From Zygnema cylindricum (taxonomy: Eukaryota; Streptophyta; Zygnematophyceae; Zygnematales; Zygnemataceae), in contig JBBHKE010003575.1 of assembly GCA_037447655.1 (NCBI GenBank), positions 43,155 to 107,154 of the forward strand: a DNA stretch of 64,000 nt. The letters are read 5' to 3'. Each line of letters opens with the position of its first letter. The first letter of the stretch is position 1. Positions 62,601 through 64,000 of the stretch are shown here, one piece after another. The notes beneath the pieces were generated by a model that worked only from the letters and a program-made list of their open reading frames with translations, did not search any database and was not told the DNA's origin. Both the position numbers and the translations under genes were made by a program.

Positions 62601-63876
62601 GGGTACTTTCGCATGTAACCGAAAATTTAGTCTTGTAACTTTGTTTTTAGCAAAGATTCTCCATACTACTTTCAAAGCATTCGTATGTAAAGAAATGAAA
62701 TCGTTAAGTTAGATTGTAATGGTTGTAGACGTGGTTGTAGTTTGTGACGCTTGTAAACTATTACAAAACTCGCGAGAATTGATGACGTTTACAAAATAAC
62801 GACAGTTGTAGACGTCTACCTACTTGTGACATTGTAGATGTTTAAGGTTTGTGACATTTTGACGTCACCCTCAAATTATGACAGCGTCGACGTCACAAAT
62901 TCTAAAACTTTCCGCCATGGTTTCCTTATTTTGTTTTTTAGTCATTTCTCCCTCTACTTGCCATCAATATACGCCCAAAGATAGTTAAAAGAAATATTTT
63001 TTAAAGATATTTCATTTGATACCATTGTTGACGTTTTTATTGCAAGAACTGTGAGAAATTCGCGGTAGTGGGAGAGGGAAAGAGAGAGAGAGAGACGTTT
63101 TCATGGACTTCGTTTTTGCGACGGCGTCCGTTGGTCGAGACCCCCTCCACGGCCCCTTTACGGAAAAAAGCGCGCGGAAAAAAGTCACGCACATGCTGGA
63201 AACGTGCAGTGGGTTGTTTTTTGGGTACTCCGGGCACAAAATTTGTCAAAAACTTCCGACACGTGCGACAGCATCTGCCTATTCGCTCACCTCATGGAAC
63301 TTTATTTAAAATCACTTTATTTTTCGTTGACTTTTTTCCGTGCGCTTCTTTCCGTACAGGGGCCGTGGAGGGGGTCTCGACCAACAGACGCCATCTCTCA
63401 AAAACGAAGTCCATGAAAACGCCTCTCTCTCTTTCCCTCTCCCACTACCGCATCTATCTCACAATTCTTGCAATGAAAAACGCCAATAATGGTATTAAAT
63501 GAAATATCTTTGAAAAATATTTATTTTGACTATCTATGGGCGTATTTCGATGGATAGTAGAGTGAAAAAAGACTCAAAAACAAAATAAGGAAACCTTGGC
63601 GGAAAGTTTTAGAATTTGTGACGTCGACGCTGTCATAATTTGAGGGTGACGTCAAAATGTCATAAACCCTAATCATCTACAATGTCACAAGTAGGTAGAC
63701 GTCTACAACCGTCGCTATTTTGTAAACGTCATCCATTGTCGCTAGTTTTGTAATGGTATACAAGCGTCACAAACTACAACCACGTCTACATCCGTTACAA
63801 TCTAAAGTAACAATTTCATTTCTTTACATACGAATGCTCTGAAAGTAGTACGGAAAGTCTTTCCTAAAAGCAAAGC
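62601..63876. mobile_element. FB1: foldback element with ~580-bp inverted arms
   Basis: Starts GGGTACTTTCGCATGTAACC after TTA. Left arm 62601-63190 and right arm about 63327-63876 are imperfect reverse complements: for example GAAATGAAATCGTTAAG / TTTCATTTCTTTACATACG, GTCGACGTCACAAATTCT / AGAATTTGTGACGTCGAC, and CGGCCCCTTTACGG / CCGTACAGGGGCCG. The unpaired centre is about 136 bp. Open stretches in it (63068-63502) arise from the palindrome and have no known domain. The right end is cut by MITE M9. Confidence 0.85.
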
Positions 63877-64000
63877 TACACCGCGAATCGCTATTAGCGT
63901 ACATGACGCTAATTGGGGTACCCCTTTTTTTGGGGCAAATTCTCAAATAGAATAAAGTACGCTCAATGTTTTTGCACGTTATTTGAGGTACCCCGCTCAA
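63877..64000. mobile_element. MITE M9, cut by the window edge
   Basis: Left terminus TACACCGCGAATCGCTATTA followed by GCGTACATGACGCTAATT, as in M6 and M4. It interrupts the right arm of FB1 about 40 bp before that arm should end. The right end is outside the window. Confidence 0.75.

Noticed and set aside
63068-63502. 144-codon frame across the centre of FB1
   Set aside because: Generated by the palindrome (the complementary strand has a similar frame); no known domain.

Overview
This 64 kb window looks like nuclear DNA of a streptophyte green plant (a land plant or charophyte alga; I cannot place it further). One clear host gene is present: a five-exon gene for cytosolic ribosomal protein eS24 (RPS24) at 58299-59860, with GT-AG introns and a plant-like protein. 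Almost everything else is layered mobile DNA. The layering can be read directly because many insertions keep exact target-site duplications (TSDs), paired LTRs or a recognisable empty site.

Layout. 1-4050: decayed minus-strand Ty1/copia element (Copia Z), split by a 1048-bp solo LTR (2578-3625) and by a plus-strand copia (Copia A, 4051-11740). 12501-17003: DNA-transposon graveyard with seven small TA-flanked MITEs, a hAT-like element with termini TAGTGTTGTG (14189-16028), and inside it two hAT-like elements with termini CAGAGGTCGC. 17004-21440: a foldback repeat, a third CAGAGGTCGC element and a LINE-like relic. 21440-24641: a repeated segment encoding an unfamiliar multi-pass membrane protein (copy E1, minus) facing a diverged copy (E2, plus) across a shared intergenic region. 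E2 is split by Copia B (24642-37993), which is itself split by a Ty3/gypsy chromovirus (26624-34472). 40540-53545: a third copy (E3, minus), split by Copia D (41113-52372). Copia D carries a gag-only LTR element (42653-46176) and two DNA transposons inside its 3' LTR. 54378-57338: a second gag-only LTR element, with LTRs that differ by copies of a 44-bp repeat. 57344-60430: GC-rich upstream region and RPS24. 60604-64000: nested foldback and PIF/Harbinger-like elements with 3-bp TSDs, ending in a MITE cut by the window edge.

Function. RPS24 is the only gene that looks intact. The retrotransposon pol genes carry stops, frameshifts and catalytic substitutions. The two gag-only elements share primer-binding site and Gag features with Copia D, which suggests they are mobilised in trans by a Copia-D-like element. 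The best candidates for something undescribed are the repeated membrane-protein gene (E1/E2/E3), the copia element with a Drosophila-copia-type half-tRNA primer site, the tRNA-like module inside one LTR family, and the MITE and foldback families.
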